From assembly GCF_005491205.1 (NCBI RefSeq), contig NZ_CP028035.1, forward strand, positions 186,001 through 250,000: a stretch of DNA of 64,000 nucleotides, read 5' to 3'. The notes below the pieces were generated by a model. The model was not told where the DNA came from and ran no database searches. It worked only from the letters and a program-made list of their open reading frames with translations. The first letter of the stretch is position 1; the number at the start of each line of letters is the position of its first letter. Source of the stretch: Nissabacter sp. SGAir0207. GTDB taxonomy: Bacteria; Pseudomonadota; Gammaproteobacteria; Enterobacterales; Enterobacteriaceae. A program made the position numbers and the translations under genes. This document shows positions 7,427 to 20,773 of this stretch, piece by piece.

Positions 7427-8743
7427 ATGCCCTTACTCATCGTCGCCATTGGCGTCATCCTGTTATTGATTTTGATGATCCGCCTGAAGCTCAATGGCTT
7501 CATCGCCCTGATTTTGGTCGCGCTGGCCGTGGGGGTGATGCAGGGGATGCCGGTGGACAAAGTGATCGCCGCCATCAAGGCTGGCGTCGGCGGCACCCTC
7601 GGCAGTCTGGCGCTGATCATGGGCTTCGGTGCCATGCTCGGCAAACTGCTGGCGGACTGCGGCGGCGCGCAGCGCATCGCCACCACGCTCATCAACAAAT
7701 TTGGCCGTGAGCACATCCAGTGGGCGGTGGTGCTGACCGGCTTTACCGTCGGCTTCGCGCTGTTCTACGAAGTGGGCTTCGTGCTGCTGCTGCCGCTGGT
7801 GTTCACCATCGCGGCCTCGGCGCGCATCCCGCTGCTCTACGTCGGCGTGCCGATGGCGGCGGCGCTCTCCGTCACCCACGGCTTCCTGCCACCGCACCCC
7901 GGCCCGACCGCCATTGCCACCCTGTTCCACGCGGACATGGGCAAAACGCTGCTCTATGGCTCGCTGCTCGGCATCCCAACCGTGATTCTGGCTGGCCCGG
8001 TCTACGCCCGTTTCCTGAAGCGCATTGATAAGCCAGTGCCGCAGGGCATGTACAACCCGAAAGAGTTCACCGAAGCGGAGATGCCAAGCTTTGCCGTCAG
8101 CGTCGCCACCTCGCTGGTGCCGGTGATCCTGATGGCCGCGCGCGCCGTGGCGGAGATGGTGCTGCCGAAGGGCCACGCCATCCTGCCTTACGCCGAATTC
8201 TTCGGCGACCCAGTGATGGCAACGCTGATTGCGGTGCTGATCGGCATCTTCACCTTTGGCCTGAACCGTGGCCGCTCCATGGATGACGTGATGCAGACGC
8301 TGAGCGACTCCATCAAACTGATCGCCATGATGCTGTTGATCATCGGCGGCGGCGGCGCGTTCAAGCAGGTGCTGGTGGAGAGCGGCGTGGATAAATATAT
8401 CGCTGGCCTGATGACCGGCACCAACGTCTCACCGCTGCTGATGGCGTGGTCGATCGCCGCCGTGCTGCGCATCGCGCTCGGTTCCGCTACCGTGGCGGCC
8501 ATCACCGCCGGGGGTATCGCCGCACCGCTGATCGCCTCCACCGGCGTCAGCCCGGAGCTGATGGTGATTGCGGTCGGTTCCGGCAGCGTGATCTTCTCCC
8601 ACGTGAATGACCCCGGCTTCTGGCTGTTCAAGGAGTACTTCAACCTGACCATCATGGAGACCATCAAATCCTGGTCGGCGCTGGAGACCATCATTTCGGT
8701 CTGCGGGCTGGTGGGCTGTTTGCTGCTCTCCAACGTGGTGTGA
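7427..8743 (+). CDS. gntT: High-affinity gluconate transporter GntT
   Basis: A 438-residue inner-membrane gluconate:proton symporter of the GntP family. The sequence follows E. coli GntT closely from MPLLIVAIGVI to the end. Conserved elements include the repeated GFGAMLGK, LPPHPGPTAIA, the glycine run IIGGGGAFKQVL and FSHVNDPGFW. Length matches GntT rather than shorter GntU-like paralogues only weakly, so the symbol rests on overall resemblance. The ATG at 7427 follows an AAGG ribosome site; the frame extends back to 7292 but that part is leader. Upstream lie the CRP site and GntR operators, and about 160 nt of transcribed leader is likely. Confidence 0.94.
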   Translation: MPLLIVAIGVILLLILMIRLKLNGFIALILVALAVGVMQGMPVDKVIAAIKAGVGGTLGSLALIMGFGAMLGKLLADCGGAQRIATTLINKFGREHIQWAVVLTGFTVGFALFYEVGFVLLLPLVFTIAASARIPLLYVGVPMAAALSVTHGFLPPHPGPTAIATLFHADMGKTLLYGSLLGIPTVILAGPVYARFLKRIDKPVPQGMYNPKEFTEAEMPSFAVSVATSLVPVILMAARAVAEMVLPKGHAILPYAEFFGDPVMATLIAVLIGIFTFGLNRGRSMDDVMQTLSDSIKLIAMMLLIIGGGGAFKQVLVESGVDKYIAGLMTGTNVSPLLMAWSIAAVLRIALGSATVAAITAGGIAAPLIASTGVSPELMVIAVGSGSVIFSHVNDPGFWLFKEYFNLTIMETIKSWSALETIISVCGLVGCLLLSNVV

Positions 8744-8762
8744 TAGCCACAGGCGTAAAAAA

Positions 8763-8785
8763 AGCGGGCCTAGGCCCGCTTTTTT
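8763..8785. terminator. Bidirectional terminator, gntT/yhgN
   Basis: AGCGGGCCTAGGCCCGCT is a perfect palindrome with an A-run before it and a T-run after it. It can stop transcription of both convergent genes. Confidence 0.93.
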
Positions 8786-8798
8786 ATTGCCCGCTCGC

Positions 8799-9392
8799 CT
8801 ACAGCTTGAGGTAGGCGCGGATGCCATCAAGGAACATCTGGGTGGAGAGCATCACCAGAATCAGGCCCATCAGCCGCTCCAGCGCGCTGACGCCCTTGTC
8901 GCCCAGCAGGCGCAGGAAGAGGTCAGAGAGCATCAGAATCACCACCGAGATGCCCCAGGCGATCATCAGCGCCAGCACCAGATGAGAGATCTGGTTCGGA
9001 TACTGGTGCGAGAGCAGCATCAGCGCCGCCAAAATCGAGGGGCCAGCCACCAGCGGGATCGCCAGCGGCACCAAAAACGGCTCCTCGCCCGCTGGCAGTC
9101 CGGTGCTGTTGGACTCATGGGAGGGGAAGATCATCTTGATGGCAATCAAAAACAGGATGATGCCGCCAGAGATGGAGACGGTCTCGGTGCGCAGGCTCAA
9201 AAAGGCCAGAATGCGCTCGCCAGCGAACAGGAACAGCAGCATCAGCAGCAGCGCGATCAGCATCTCGCGGATCACAATCACCCGGCGGCGCTTTGGCTCC
9301 AGGTGCTTGAGCACCGACATGAAAATAGGCAGGTTACCCAGCGGATCCATAATTAAAAACAGCAACACCGTTGCCGAGATCATCTCAGTCAT
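8799..9392 (-). CDS. yhgN: MarC-family inner-membrane protein YhgN
   Basis: A 197-residue membrane protein of the MarC (UPF0056) family, with about six hydrophobic segments. Family signatures are LIMDPLGNLPIF near residues 13-24 and PLAIPLVAGPS near 111-121. Length equals that of E. coli YhgN. The biochemical role is not established; early links of the family to multiple antibiotic resistance were not upheld. It is convergent with gntT and divergent from asd, the same neighbourhood as in E. coli. Confidence 0.93.
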   Translation of the reverse strand: MTEMISATVLLFLIMDPLGNLPIFMSVLKHLEPKRRRVIVIREMLIALLLMLLFLFAGERILAFLSLRTETVSISGGIILFLIAIKMIFPSHESNSTGLPAGEEPFLVPLAIPLVAGPSILAALMLLSHQYPNQISHLVLALMIAWGISVVILMLSDLFLRLLGDKGVSALERLMGLILVMLSTQMFLDGIRAYLKL

Positions 9393-9662
9393 TGTTACCT
9401 CAAAAAAGTGACCGGCATGGCCGGCAGAATGTTTTTCTCTTTTTTTCGCAAATAAACCAGCAGGCCACGATTCAACGCCATTTTTGCCGATAAACTGGCT
9501 CTATATTAGCAACGCTGCTAACCCTGGCGATGACATCGAATAAATTCACTTGCGACTTCTTATACATTTTGTAAGGTGTGAGTCAGAGAGCGCGCGCCCG
9601 GCAAAAATGCCGCCCGGCGCGCCCCACGCGTTATCACTACCTCTTACCGCAGGGCAGTAATT

Positions 9663-10766
9663 ATGAAAAATGTAGGTTTCGTTGGCTGGCGCGGCATGGT
9701 CGGCTCGGTACTCATGCAACGCATGATTGAAGAGCGCGACTTTGACGCCATCCGTCCGGTCTTCTTCTCCACCTCCCAGCATGGCCAGGCGGCCCCGGCC
9801 TTCACTGGCCAGAGCGGCACCCTGCAGGATGCCTATGACCTGGAGGCCCTGCGCGCGCTGGATATCATCGTGACGTGCCAGGGCGGCGATTATACCAACG
9901 AAATTTATCCGAAGCTGCGTGAAAGCGGCTGGCAGGGCTACTGGATTGACGCCGCCTCCTCGCTGCGCATGAAAGATGACGCCATCATCATCCTCGACCC
10001 GGTCAACCATGAAGTGATCCGTCAGGGCGTGGATCGCGGCATCAAAACCTTCGTCGGCGGCAACTGCACCGTCAGCCTGATGCTGATGTCCCTCGGCGGC
10101 CTGTTTGCGCAGGATTTGGTGGAGTGGGTTTCGGTTGCCACCTATCAGGCGGCCTCCGGCGGCGGCGCGCGCCACATGCGTGAGCTGCTGACCCAGATGG
10201 GGATGCTGCACAGTGAAGTGGCGAAAGAGCTGCAAGACCCGGCCTCCGCCATCCTCGACATCGAGCGCAAGGTCACGGCGCTGACCCGCAGCGGCAGCCT
10301 GCCGACCGACCAGTTCGGCGTACCGCTGGCGGGCGGCCTGATCCCGTGGATCGACAAGGCGCTGGAGAACGGCCAGAGCAAAGAGGAGTGGAAAGGGCAG
10401 GCGGAGACCAACAAAATCCTCAACACCCAGACCCTGATCCCGGTGGATGGCCTCTGCGTGCGCATCGGCGCGCTGCGCTGCCACAGCCAGGCCTTCACCA
10501 TCAAGCTGAAGCAGGACGTGGCGATCCCGGACATCGAGCACATGCTGGCGACCCACAATGACTGGGTGCGCGTCATCCCGAATGACCGCGAGCTGTCGAT
10601 GCGCGAGCTGACGCCCGCCGCCGTTACCGGCACCCTCAACGCCCCGGTCGGCCGCCTGCGCAAGCTGAACATGGGGCCGGAGTACCTCTCCGCCTTCACC
10701 GTCGGCGACCAGCTGCTATGGGGCGCCGCCGAACCGTTGCGCCGCATGTTGCGCATCCTGCTGTAA
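9663..10766 (+). CDS. asd: Aspartate-semialdehyde dehydrogenase Asd
   Basis: A 367-residue cytoplasmic enzyme that reduces aspartyl phosphate to aspartate semialdehyde with NADPH, at the branch point to lysine, diaminopimelate, methionine and threonine. The NADP-binding start [13 protein letters not shown] (residues 5-17) and catalytic Cys135 in GGNCTVS are in place, as is CHSQAF near residue 277. Length is identical to E. coli Asd. It has its own terminator, so it is probably transcribed alone. The 270-bp gap upstream contains TATACA at 9561, a possible -10, without a clear -35. Confidence 0.97.
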   Translation: MKNVGFVGWRGMVGSVLMQRMIEERDFDAIRPVFFSTSQHGQAAPAFTGQSGTLQDAYDLEALRALDIIVTCQGGDYTNEIYPKLRESGWQGYWIDAASSLRMKDDAIIILDPVNHEVIRQGVDRGIKTFVGGNCTVSLMLMSLGGLFAQDLVEWVSVATYQAASGGGARHMRELLTQMGMLHSEVAKELQDPASAILDIERKVTALTRSGSLPTDQFGVPLAGGLIPWIDKALENGQSKEEWKGQAETNKILNTQTLIPVDGLCVRIGALRCHSQAFTIKLKQDVAIPDIEHMLATHNDWVRVIPNDRELSMRELTPAAVTGTLNAPVGRLRKLNMGPEYLSAFTVGDQLLWGAAEPLRRMLRILL

Positions 10767-10773
10767 TCTTTCG

Positions 10774-10797
10774 AAAGGGCGCGTAATGCGCCCTTTT
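10774..10797 (+). terminator. Rho-independent terminator of asd
   Basis: A stem AAAGGGCGC/GCGCCCTTT with a 5-nt loop is followed by TTTT-rich sequence, 7 nt after the asd stop. Confidence 0.92.
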
Positions 10798-11116
10798 CTT
10801 TATTTTGTGATCGCCCTCGCGCGCCACGCGCTCGCGCCATTTCCTGCTTTTTTCTTTGCTGATAAAAATCCTGCCGCTTCGCTGAGTTTCTTTAAAACCA
10901 TTGACTATGCTTAGCTGTGAAAGCGCGCCCCGGCAAAGGCTGGCCGGAGACCCCCTTGCCCCCAAATTGTGCGCAATGAATATGACAAAGAGTAAATAAA
11001 CGGGCTGGCTCACGCTTTTAAGGATAAAAGGGACAAATGATGGGTCAGGATGATCGATTGGTACTTAAATGAATTTATTGATTTTATTGTTGCCATTAAT
11101 TACAGGATGAAATGCC
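10798..11116 (+). promoter_or_regulatory. glgB upstream region with sigma-S-like -10
   Basis: About 320 bases without a gene. CTATGCTTA at 10905-10913 fits the -10 pattern preferred by RpoS (CTAYRCTTA) and is preceded by TTGA. It would start transcription roughly 195 nt before glgB. The second half (11030-11110) is AT-rich. No operator was recognised. Confidence 0.45.
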
Positions 11117-13303
11117 ATGTCAGTTCTTCCCGATCAACATGTGATCAACAAGATTATTGCCGGGCACTATACCGACCCCTTTTCGCTGCTGGGAATGCAT
11201 AAAGTTGCGGCCGGGTTGGAAGTCCGGGCACTGTTGCCGGAGGCAACGGATGTATGGGTGATTGATGCCCAGAGCAACCGGAAAGTGGTCAACCTGCATC
11301 GCCGGGATGAACGTGGTTTTTTTGTCGGGCTGCTGCCGCGGCGAAAGAATGCTTTCCACTACCAGCTTCAGGTCACCTGGGGTGACGAGACGGTAGTGAT
11401 TGAAGACCCCTACCGCTTTGGCCCGCTGTTGCAGGATCTCGATATCTGGCTGCTCTCCGAGGGCACCCACCTGCGCCCCTATGAGCGGCTCGGCGCGCAC
11501 CCCACCACGCTGGATGGCATCGAGGGCGTCAGCTTTGCGGTCTGGGCACCCAACGCGGTGCGGGTCTCGGTGGTGGGCGAGTTCAACTTCTGGGATGGCC
11601 GCCGCCACCCGATGCGCCTGCGCCGGGAGAATGGCATCTGGGAGCTGTTCCTGCCGAACGTGAAACCCGGCCAACTCTACAAGTATGAGATCATCGACTG
11701 CCACAGCCATGTGCGGCTGAAGGCCGACCCCTATGCCTTCGAGGCGCAGATGCGCCCGGAGACCGCCTCACGCGTCAGCAAGCTGCCAGCCTCGGTGCCG
11801 CGCAACGCCGCCCGCCAGCGCGCCAATGACTTCGACCAGCCTATCTCCATCTACGAGGTGCACCTCGGCTCCTGGCGTCGCCACACCGACAATAATTTCT
11901 GGCTGAGCTACGGCGAACTGGCCGAGCAGCTGGTCAGCTACGTCAAAGAGATGGGCTTCACCCACATCGAGCTACTGCCGATCAATGAGCACCCGTTTGA
12001 TGGTAGCTGGGGCTACCAGCCGCTTGGCATGTATGCGCCGACGCGCCGCTACGGCTCGCCGGATGAGTTCCGCGCCTTCATTGAAAAAGCGCATGAGGCG
12101 GGCATCAACGTCATCCTCGACTGGGTGCCGGGCCACTTCCCAAGTGATGACCACGGGCTGGCGAGTTTTGATGGCACCTCGCTCTATGAGTATGCCGACC
12201 CGCGCGAGGGCTACCACCAAGACTGGAACACCCTGATCTACAACTATGGCCGCCACGAGGTGCGCAACTTCCTCGCTGGCAACGCCTTCTATTGGGTGGA
12301 GCGCTACGGCATCGACGCCCTGCGGGTGGATGCGGTGGCCTCGATGATCTACCGCGACTACAGCCGCGCCGAGGGGCAGTGGGTGCCGAACTACTACGGC
12401 GGCCGCGAGAACCTGGAGGCGATCGCCTTCCTGCGCTACACCAATGAGACGCTCGGCAAAGCCCTGCCGGGCGCGGTGACGCTGGCGGAGGAGTCCACCG
12501 ACTACCCCGGCGTCACTAACCCGCCAGACGCTGGCGGCCTCGGTTTCCACTACAAGTGGAACCTCGGCTGGATGCACGACACCCTGAACTACATGAAGCT
12601 CGATCCGGTGCACCGCAAGTACCACCACGACCAGCTCACCTTCGGTATGCTCTACGCCTACACCGAAAACTTTGTGCTGCCCATCTCCCATGATGAAGTG
12701 GTGCACGGCAAAGGCTCGATGCTCGACCGGATGCCGGGCGATGCGTGGCAGAAGTTCGCCAACCTGCGTGCCTACTACGGCTTTATGTGGGCGCACCCCG
12801 GCAAGAAGCTGCTGTTCATGGGCTGCGAGTTCGCGCAGGGGCGCGAATGGGACTTCAACCAGAGCCTCGACTGGCATCTGCTGGAAGGGCACGACGGCTG
12901 GCACAGCGGCGTGCAGCGGCTGGTGCGCGACCTGAACCACACCTACCAGCAGCAGACGGCGCTGTATGAGCTGGACTACCAGCCGCAGGGCTTCGAGTGG
13001 CTGGTGGTGGATGACCATGAGAACTCGGTCTACGCCTTCGCCCGCCGCGACCGCGCTGGCAATGAGCTGATCGCCATCAGCAACTTTACCCCAGTGCCGC
13101 GCTACGGCTACCGCATCGGCATCGACCGGCCGGGCCGCTACCGCGAGGTGATCAACACTGACTCCCACTTCTACCGCGGCAGCAATGTCGGCAATGAGGG
13201 GGTGATTGAGAGCCGCGAAGAGGGCAGCCACCACCGGCCGCACTCGTTGCAAGTGACGATACCGCCGCTGGCGACCCTCTATCTGGTGAGGGAGGGCGCA
13301 TGA
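11117..13303 (+). CDS. glgB: 1,4-alpha-glucan branching enzyme GlgB
   Basis: A 728-residue GH13/CBM48 enzyme that makes the alpha-1,6 branches of glycogen. The N-terminal carbohydrate-binding modules occupy roughly residues 1-220. The catalytic barrel carries nucleophile Asp405 (ALRVDAV), acid/base Glu458 (AEEST) and stabilising Asp526 in [12 protein letters not shown]. These positions and the length equal those of E. coli GlgB. It is the first gene of glgBXCAP and overlaps glgX by 4 nt. Confidence 0.98.
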   Translation: MSVLPDQHVINKIIAGHYTDPFSLLGMHKVAAGLEVRALLPEATDVWVIDAQSNRKVVNLHRRDERGFFVGLLPRRKNAFHYQLQVTWGDETVVIEDPYRFGPLLQDLDIWLLSEGTHLRPYERLGAHPTTLDGIEGVSFAVWAPNAVRVSVVGEFNFWDGRRHPMRLRRENGIWELFLPNVKPGQLYKYEIIDCHSHVRLKADPYAFEAQMRPETASRVSKLPASVPRNAARQRANDFDQPISIYEVHLGSWRRHTDNNFWLSYGELAEQLVSYVKEMGFTHIELLPINEHPFDGSWGYQPLGMYAPTRRYGSPDEFRAFIEKAHEAGINVILDWVPGHFPSDDHGLASFDGTSLYEYADPREGYHQDWNTLIYNYGRHEVRNFLAGNAFYWVERYGIDALRVDAVASMIYRDYSRAEGQWVPNYYGGRENLEAIAFLRYTNETLGKALPGAVTLAEESTDYPGVTNPPDAGGLGFHYKWNLGWMHDTLNYMKLDPVHRKYHHDQLTFGMLYAYTENFVLPISHDEVVHGKGSMLDRMPGDAWQKFANLRAYYGFMWAHPGKKLLFMGCEFAQGREWDFNQSLDWHLLEGHDGWHSGVQRLVRDLNHTYQQQTALYELDYQPQGFEWLVVDDHENSVYAFARRDRAGNELIAISNFTPVPRYGYRIGIDRPGRYREVINTDSHFYRGSNVGNEGVIESREEGSHHRPHSLQVTIPPLATLYLVREGA

Positions 13304-15285
13304 CGGAGTTGGGGCAGGGAACATCCACACCGCCAGGCGCACAGGCCGATGCCCACGGCATCAATTTCAGCGTCTTTTCCGCCCATGCCACGCGCATCGA
13401 ACTCTGCCTGTTCGATGACGACGGCAACGAGCAGCGTCTGCCGCTGCCGGGGCGCACCGGCAACTGGTGGCATGGCTTCCTGCCCGATGGCCGGCCGGGG
13501 CTGCGCTATGGCTTCCGCGCCCACGGGCCGTATGACCCGCAGAACGGCCATCGCTTCAACCCAAACAAACTGCTGGTTGACCCCTGCGCGCACTGGGTAG
13601 AGGGCGACGTGCCCGACGACCCGCGCCTGTATGGCGGTGGCGACCAGCCCGATTCGCAGGAGAGCGCCGCCGTCGCGCCCAAGAGCGTGGTGGTCTCCCT
13701 GGAATATGACTGGGAGGATGACGCCCCGCCGCGCACCCCCTGGGGCCAGACGGTGATCTATGAGGCCCATGTACGCGGGCTGACCAAGCGGCACCCGGCG
13801 ATCCCGGAGGCGCAGCGCGGTACCTATGCGGCGCTCGCCCACCCGGCGATGCTGGAGCATCTCACCTCGCTTGGTATCACCGCGCTGGAGCTACTGCCGA
13901 TCCAGCACTTCGCCGACGAGCCGCGTTTGCAGCGCGAGGGGCTGAGCAACTACTGGGGCTACAACCCGCTGGCGCTCTATGCGCTGGAACCCACTTACGC
14001 CAGCCAACCGACGCCGCAGGCGGCGATGGATGAGTTCCGTGACGCGGTGAAAACCCTGCACCGCCACGGCATTGAGGTGATCCTCGACATCGTTTTCAAC
14101 CACACGGCGGAGATTGATCTCACCGGCCCGACGCTCTCCCTGCGCGGGCTGGACAACCGCAGCTACTACTGGCTGCACGGCAATGGCGACTACGACAACA
14201 TGACCGGCTGCGGCAACACGGTGCGGCTGGTGGATGAGGAGGTGGTCGCCTGGGCGATTGGCTGTATGCGCCACTGGCTGGAGGAGTACCACATCGACGG
14301 CTTCCGCTTTGACCTGGCGCCGGTGATGGGGCGCACGCCAGCCTTCGCGCCGGACGCACCGCTGCTGAAGGCGATGCTGGCCGACCCGGTCATCTCCCAG
14401 TGCAAGCTGATTGCCGAGCCGTGGGACATTGGCCTCGGCGGTTACCAGCTCGGCCACTTCCCCGCGCCGTTTGGCGAGTGGAACGACCATTTCCGCGATG
14501 ACATGCGCCGCTTCTGGTTGCAGGGCCACCTGCCGCTGGGGCGATTCGCGACCCGTTTTGCCGGCTCCAGCGATCTCTTTGGTCACGACGGCCGGCGGCC
14601 CGCAGCGAGCATCAATATGCTGACGGCCCACGATGGCTTTACCTTGCAGGACACCGTGAGTTTTAACCACAAACACAACCAGTCGAACGGTGAGCACAAC
14701 CGGGACGGGGCCAGTGAAAATTACAGCAATAACCACGGTCATGAGGGTCTTGATGCCGACGAGGAGGTGCGTGCGCGCCGCCGCCGTTCGCAACAGGCCC
14801 TGTTAACCACGCTGTTGTTGGCGCATGGAACGCCCATGCTGCTGGCCGGTGATGAACAGGGACAGAGCCAGCAGGGCAATAACAACGCCTACTGCCAGGA
14901 CAATGAATTGACCTGGCTTAACTGGGCCGACGCGGATGCCTCCCTGACCGCCTTTACCGCTGCACTGCTGCGCCTGCGCCGCCAAATCCCGGCCCTCAGC
15001 CGGGAGAGCTGGTGGGAAGACGCGGGCGACGACGTGCAGTGGCTAAATGGTCAGGGGCAGCCGATGACCGTGCAGCGCTGGGAGCGGGGGCCGCAGCAGC
15101 ATCTGCAAATCCTGCTGTCACGCCGGTGGCTGGTGGTCATTAACGCCTCAGAGCGAGCCGACGACGTTCCGTTGCCGCCGGGCCTCTGGGTAGCGGTTGA
15201 CCCGTTCAATCAGGATGAAAACCGGCCAGAGCATGGGCTCTGGCATGCCCCCGCACGCGCAGCCTGCGTCTTCGTGCGGGAATAA
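13300..15285 (+). CDS. glgX: Glycogen debranching enzyme GlgX
   Basis: A 661-residue GH13 isoamylase-type enzyme that removes short side chains left after phosphorylase trimming, releasing maltodextrins for the mal system. The N-terminal CBM48 module begins near residue 10 ([20 protein letters not shown]). The catalytic barrel shows IVFNHT, the nucleophile in [10 protein letters not shown], the acid/base in LIAEPWDIG and the third acid in MLTAHDGFT. Start and glgB stop overlap as ATGA. Length matches the E. coli enzyme (about 657). Confidence 0.97.
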   Translation: MTELGQGTSTPPGAQADAHGINFSVFSAHATRIELCLFDDDGNEQRLPLPGRTGNWWHGFLPDGRPGLRYGFRAHGPYDPQNGHRFNPNKLLVDPCAHWVEGDVPDDPRLYGGGDQPDSQESAAVAPKSVVVSLEYDWEDDAPPRTPWGQTVIYEAHVRGLTKRHPAIPEAQRGTYAALAHPAMLEHLTSLGITALELLPIQHFADEPRLQREGLSNYWGYNPLALYALEPTYASQPTPQAAMDEFRDAVKTLHRHGIEVILDIVFNHTAEIDLTGPTLSLRGLDNRSYYWLHGNGDYDNMTGCGNTVRLVDEEVVAWAIGCMRHWLEEYHIDGFRFDLAPVMGRTPAFAPDAPLLKAMLADPVISQCKLIAEPWDIGLGGYQLGHFPAPFGEWNDHFRDDMRRFWLQGHLPLGRFATRFAGSSDLFGHDGRRPAASINMLTAHDGFTLQDTVSFNHKHNQSNGEHNRDGASENYSNNHGHEGLDADEEVRARRRRSQQALLTTLLLAHGTPMLLAGDEQGQSQQGNNNAYCQDNELTWLNWADADASLTAFTAALLRLRRQIPALSRESWWEDAGDDVQWLNGQGQPMTVQRWERGPQQHLQILLSRRWLVVINASERADDVPLPPGLWVAVDPFNQDENRPEHGLWHAPARAACVFVRE

Positions 15286-15297
15286 AAGGAGTCAGCC

Positions 15298-16593
15298 ATG
15301 GTGAAGTTAGAAAATAAAGATGCCTTGATGTTGGCCAGGCAACTGCCCACCGAAACGGCGGCGCTGATCCTGGCCGGGGGCCGTGGCTCGCGGCTGAAAG
15401 ATTTAACCTCTACCCGTGCAAAACCCGCCGTCCACTTTGGCGGCAAGTTCCGTATTATCGATTTTGCCCTCTCCAACTGCCTGAACTCCGGGATCCGCCG
15501 CATCGGCGTGCTGACCCAATACCAGTCCCACACGCTGGTGCAGCATATCCAGCGCGGCTGGTCGTTCCTGAATGAGGAGATGAATGAGTTTGTGGATCTG
15601 CTGCCCGCACAGCAGCGTAATGAAGATGACAACTGGTACAAGGGCACGGCGGATGCCATCTACCAGAACATCGACATTATCCGGCGCTATGAGGCGAAAT
15701 ATATCGTCATTCTCGCCGGTGACCACATCTACAAAATGGACTACTCGCGGATGCTGATCGACCACGTGCAGAAGGAGGCGGAGTGTACCGTCGCCTGCCT
15801 GCCGGTGCCGCTGGCGGAAGCGCGTGACTTTGGCGTGATCCATGTCGATGAGGAGGGGCGCATCTGCAACTTCATCGAGAAGCCCAAGGATCCGCCGCCG
15901 ATGCCCGGCAACCCGGATATGGCGCTCGCCAGCATGGGCATCTACATTTTCAATGCCGAGTTTCTGTTCCGCCTGCTGGAAGAGGATCGGGCGCTGGACA
16001 ATTCCGAGCACGATTTCGGCAAGGATGTGATCCCGAAAATCACCGGCCAGGGCAAGGCCTGGGCGCACCCGTTCACGCTCTCCTGCGTGACCTCCACGCC
16101 CGGCGCGCCGCCCTACTGGCGTGATGTGGGTACGCTGGATGCCTACTGGCGCACCAACCTGGATCTGGCCTCCGTCACCCCGGAGCTGGACATGTACGAC
16201 CGCCGCTGGCCGATCCGCACCCACATGGAGCCGCTGCCGCCCGCGAAGTTCGTGCAGGATCGATCCGGCAGCCACGGCATGACGATGAACTCGCTGGTCT
16301 CCGGCGGCTGCATCGTCTCTGGCTCGGTGCTGCTGCACTCGGTGCTGTTCCCGCGTGTCCGGGTCAATTCGTTCTGTACCATTGACTCCTCGGTGCTGCT
16401 GCCGGATGTCAATATTGGGCGATCCTGCCGCTTGCGGCGTTGCATCATCGACCGCGCCTGCCATATCCCGGAGGGCATGGTGATCGGGGAGAACCCGGAT
16501 GAGGATCGCCGGCGGTTTTATCTGTCAGAAGGTGGAGTGGTGTTAGTTACCCGGGCGATGCTGGCCAAGTTGGAGGGCGAACGCGGCCAATAG
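15298..16593 (+). CDS. glgC: ADP-glucose pyrophosphorylase GlgC
   Basis: A 431-residue nucleotidyltransferase making ADP-glucose from glucose 1-phosphate and ATP, the committed step of glycogen synthesis. The N-terminal domain has [13 protein letters not shown] and [17 protein letters not shown], the latter carrying the Lys and Arg linked to fructose-1,6-bisphosphate activation and catalysis. FIEKPKDPP marks the sugar-phosphate site. A C-terminal left-handed beta-helix follows. An AGGAG ribosome site precedes the ATG, 12 nt after glgX. Confidence 0.98.
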   Translation: MVKLENKDALMLARQLPTETAALILAGGRGSRLKDLTSTRAKPAVHFGGKFRIIDFALSNCLNSGIRRIGVLTQYQSHTLVQHIQRGWSFLNEEMNEFVDLLPAQQRNEDDNWYKGTADAIYQNIDIIRRYEAKYIVILAGDHIYKMDYSRMLIDHVQKEAECTVACLPVPLAEARDFGVIHVDEEGRICNFIEKPKDPPPMPGNPDMALASMGIYIFNAEFLFRLLEEDRALDNSEHDFGKDVIPKITGQGKAWAHPFTLSCVTSTPGAPPYWRDVGTLDAYWRTNLDLASVTPELDMYDRRWPIRTHMEPLPPAKFVQDRSGSHGMTMNSLVSGGCIVSGSVLLHSVLFPRVRVNSFCTIDSSVLLPDVNIGRSCRLRRCIIDRACHIPEGMVIGENPDEDRRRFYLSEGGVVLVTRAMLAKLEGERGQ

Positions 16594-16659
16594 TGCCGCG
16601 GGACGCACAGCTTGGGTGAAAGTCTGCCCGCGGCAATAGGATCTGTCCGCGGGCTTTTT
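16594..16659 (+). terminator. Attenuator-like alternative hairpins between glgC and glgA
   Basis: Three complementary segments follow the glgC stop at once. They are A = TGCCGCGGG (16594-16602), B = GCCCGCGGCA (16626-16635) and C = CCGCGGGC (16647-16654), and C is followed by TTTTT. B can pair with A (9 bp, 24-nt loop) or with C (8 bp, 13-nt loop). B:C with its T-run is a Rho-independent terminator, and A:B would exclude it. Segment A directly abuts the glgC stop codon, so ribosomes finishing glgC would cover it. Partial termination inside the operon is the minimum reading; regulated attenuation is an inference. Confidence 0.6.
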
Positions 16660-16685
16660 CGCCCCCCAGATGTCTTAAGTTGATG

Positions 16686-16705
16686 TCCGGCGCAGAGGCG
16701 CCGGA
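16686..16705 (+). other. Hairpin just upstream of the glgA ribosome site
   Basis: TCCGGCGC-AGAG-GCGCCGGA forms a perfect 8-bp stem with a tetraloop. It ends 10 nt before the AGGAG ribosome site (16716-16720) of glgA. It may protect the 5' end of a processed glgA message or affect initiation. Confidence 0.5.
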
Positions 16706-16725
16706 GCCGACAATCAGGAGCGACG

Positions 16726-18162
16726 ATGCAGGTTTTACATGTGTGTTCAGAGCTTTTTCCCCTGCTGAAAACGGGCGGGCTAGCGGATGTTACCGGCGCG
16801 TTACCCGCCGCCCAAATCGCGGAAGGGACTGACGTCCGCGTACTTATTCCCGGTTTCCCGGACATTATGCAGGGTATCCCGGAAACCAATGTGGTGCGCC
16901 ATCTGGACACCTTTGCCGGGCCGGTGGAGGTGCGTTACGGCCTCTATCGCGGCGTGGGGATCTACGTTATTGACGCCCCGGCGCTCTATGACCGCGCCGG
17001 TAGCCCTTACCACGACCAGTCGCTCTACGCTTACCCGGACAACCACCGGCGCTTTGCCCTGCTCGGCTGGATCGCCAGCGAGCTGGCGCTGGGTCTGGAC
17101 AACTTCTGGAAGCCCGACATCGTCCATGCCCACGACTGGCATGCCGGGCTGACCTGCGCCTATATCGCCGCGCGCGGGCACCCGGTGAAGACAGTCTTCA
17201 CGGTGCACAACCTGGCCTACCAAGGGCTGTTCTCCGCCAGCCATTTGCACGAGTTGCAGATCCCGGCGTCATTCTTTGGCGTCTACGGGCTGGAGTTCTA
17301 CGGCCAGATCTCCTACCTGAAGGCCGGGCTATTCTTCGCCGACCATATCACCGCCGTCAGCCCGACCTACGCCCATGAGATCACGCTGCCAGCCTACGGC
17401 TACGGCATGGAGGGGCTGTTGCAGGAGCGCGAAAGTGAGGGCCGGCTGAGCGGCATCCTCAACGGGGTGGATGAGGCAATCTGGAACCCGGAGACGGACA
17501 TCCTGCTGTCGGCGCGCTACAGCGGCGACAACCTGCGCGCCAAGGCGATCAACAAAGCCTATTTGCAACGGGTGATGGGGCTGGACGTGGATGAGAACAA
17601 ACCGGTCTTCTCCGTCGTCAGCCGCCTGACCAGCCAGAAGGGGCTGGATCTGGTGCTCGGCGCGCTGCCGGGCATTCTGGAGCAGGGCGGGCAAATGGTG
17701 ATCCTTGGCGCGGGCGACGCGGTGCTGCAACAGGCGTTCCTCGCCGCCGCCGCTGACTACCCCGGCCAGGTGGGGGTACAGATTGGCTACCATGAGGCCT
17801 TCTCCCACCGCATTATCGGCGGCGCGGATGTGATTCTGGTGCCGAGCCGGTTCGAACCGTGCGGCCTGACCCAACTCTACGGCCTGAAATATGGCACCCT
17901 GCCACTGGTACGCCGCACCGGCGGGCTGGCTGACACCGTGGTGGACTGCTCGCTGGAGAATCTGGCGGATGGCACCGCCAGCGGCTTTGTGTTCGAGGAC
18001 ACCACGGCACAATCCCTGAGCCAGGCGGTACGGCGCGCGATGGTGCTCTGGACGCGCCAGAAGCACTGGCGGCACGTGCAGCAGCACGCCATGAGCCTCG
18101 ACTTCTCCTGGCAGGTGGCGGCGCAGTCCTACAAGGCGTTGTACCAACGATTACTGGGCTGA
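16726..18162 (+). CDS. glgA: Glycogen synthase GlgA
   Basis: A 478-residue GT5 glucosyltransferase that adds glucose from ADP-glucose to the glycogen chain in the cytoplasm. The N-terminal [22 protein letters not shown] contains the Lys-Thr-Gly-Gly motif that binds ADP-glucose. The C-terminal [19 protein letters not shown] holds the catalytic Glu and the second KTGGL-like element ([10 protein letters not shown]). Length is standard. A clear AGGAG ribosome site precedes the start. Confidence 0.98.
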   Translation: MQVLHVCSELFPLLKTGGLADVTGALPAAQIAEGTDVRVLIPGFPDIMQGIPETNVVRHLDTFAGPVEVRYGLYRGVGIYVIDAPALYDRAGSPYHDQSLYAYPDNHRRFALLGWIASELALGLDNFWKPDIVHAHDWHAGLTCAYIAARGHPVKTVFTVHNLAYQGLFSASHLHELQIPASFFGVYGLEFYGQISYLKAGLFFADHITAVSPTYAHEITLPAYGYGMEGLLQERESEGRLSGILNGVDEAIWNPETDILLSARYSGDNLRAKAINKAYLQRVMGLDVDENKPVFSVVSRLTSQKGLDLVLGALPGILEQGGQMVILGAGDAVLQQAFLAAAADYPGQVGVQIGYHEAFSHRIIGGADVILVPSRFEPCGLTQLYGLKYGTLPLVRRTGGLADTVVDCSLENLADGTASGFVFEDTTAQSLSQAVRRAMVLWTRQKHWRHVQQHAMSLDFSWQVAAQSYKALYQRLLG

Positions 18163-18172
18163 TACAGCCCCT

Positions 18173-18195
18173 GCGCCGGCCCCACAGGCCGGCGC
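18173..18195 (+). terminator. Intercistronic hairpin glgA/glgP
   Basis: A 9-bp stem, GCGCCGGCC/GGCCGGCGC with a 5-nt loop, lies 11 nt after glgA. No T-run follows, so it is more likely an mRNA-stability element or weak terminator. Confidence 0.4.
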
Positions 18196-18270
18196 GCTAT
18201 CTCCCGGCTGCGGCAGATCGTGGCCGACCTTTATTAAGTGGTGGCACTACTCACGTGGATGGGAAACGCT

Positions 18271-20718
<2,448 letters not shown>

Positions 20719-20730
20719 CAGGCCAACAAA

Positions 20731-20763
20731 AAAGGGAGAGACCGAGGTCTCTCCCTTTTTTTA
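20731..20763. terminator. Bidirectional terminator glgP/glpD
   Basis: A long stem AAAGGGAGAGACC/GGTCTCTCCCTTT is flanked by an A-run and a T-run, between the convergent stops of glgP and glpD. Confidence 0.93.
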
Positions 20764-20773
20764 TCTGCCCGGC

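Noticed and set aside
11972..13342. Long minus-strand open frame opposite glgB
   Set aside because: It is a shadow of the well-supported glgB and glgX genes; its translation is His/Val/Arg-rich with no recognisable domain.
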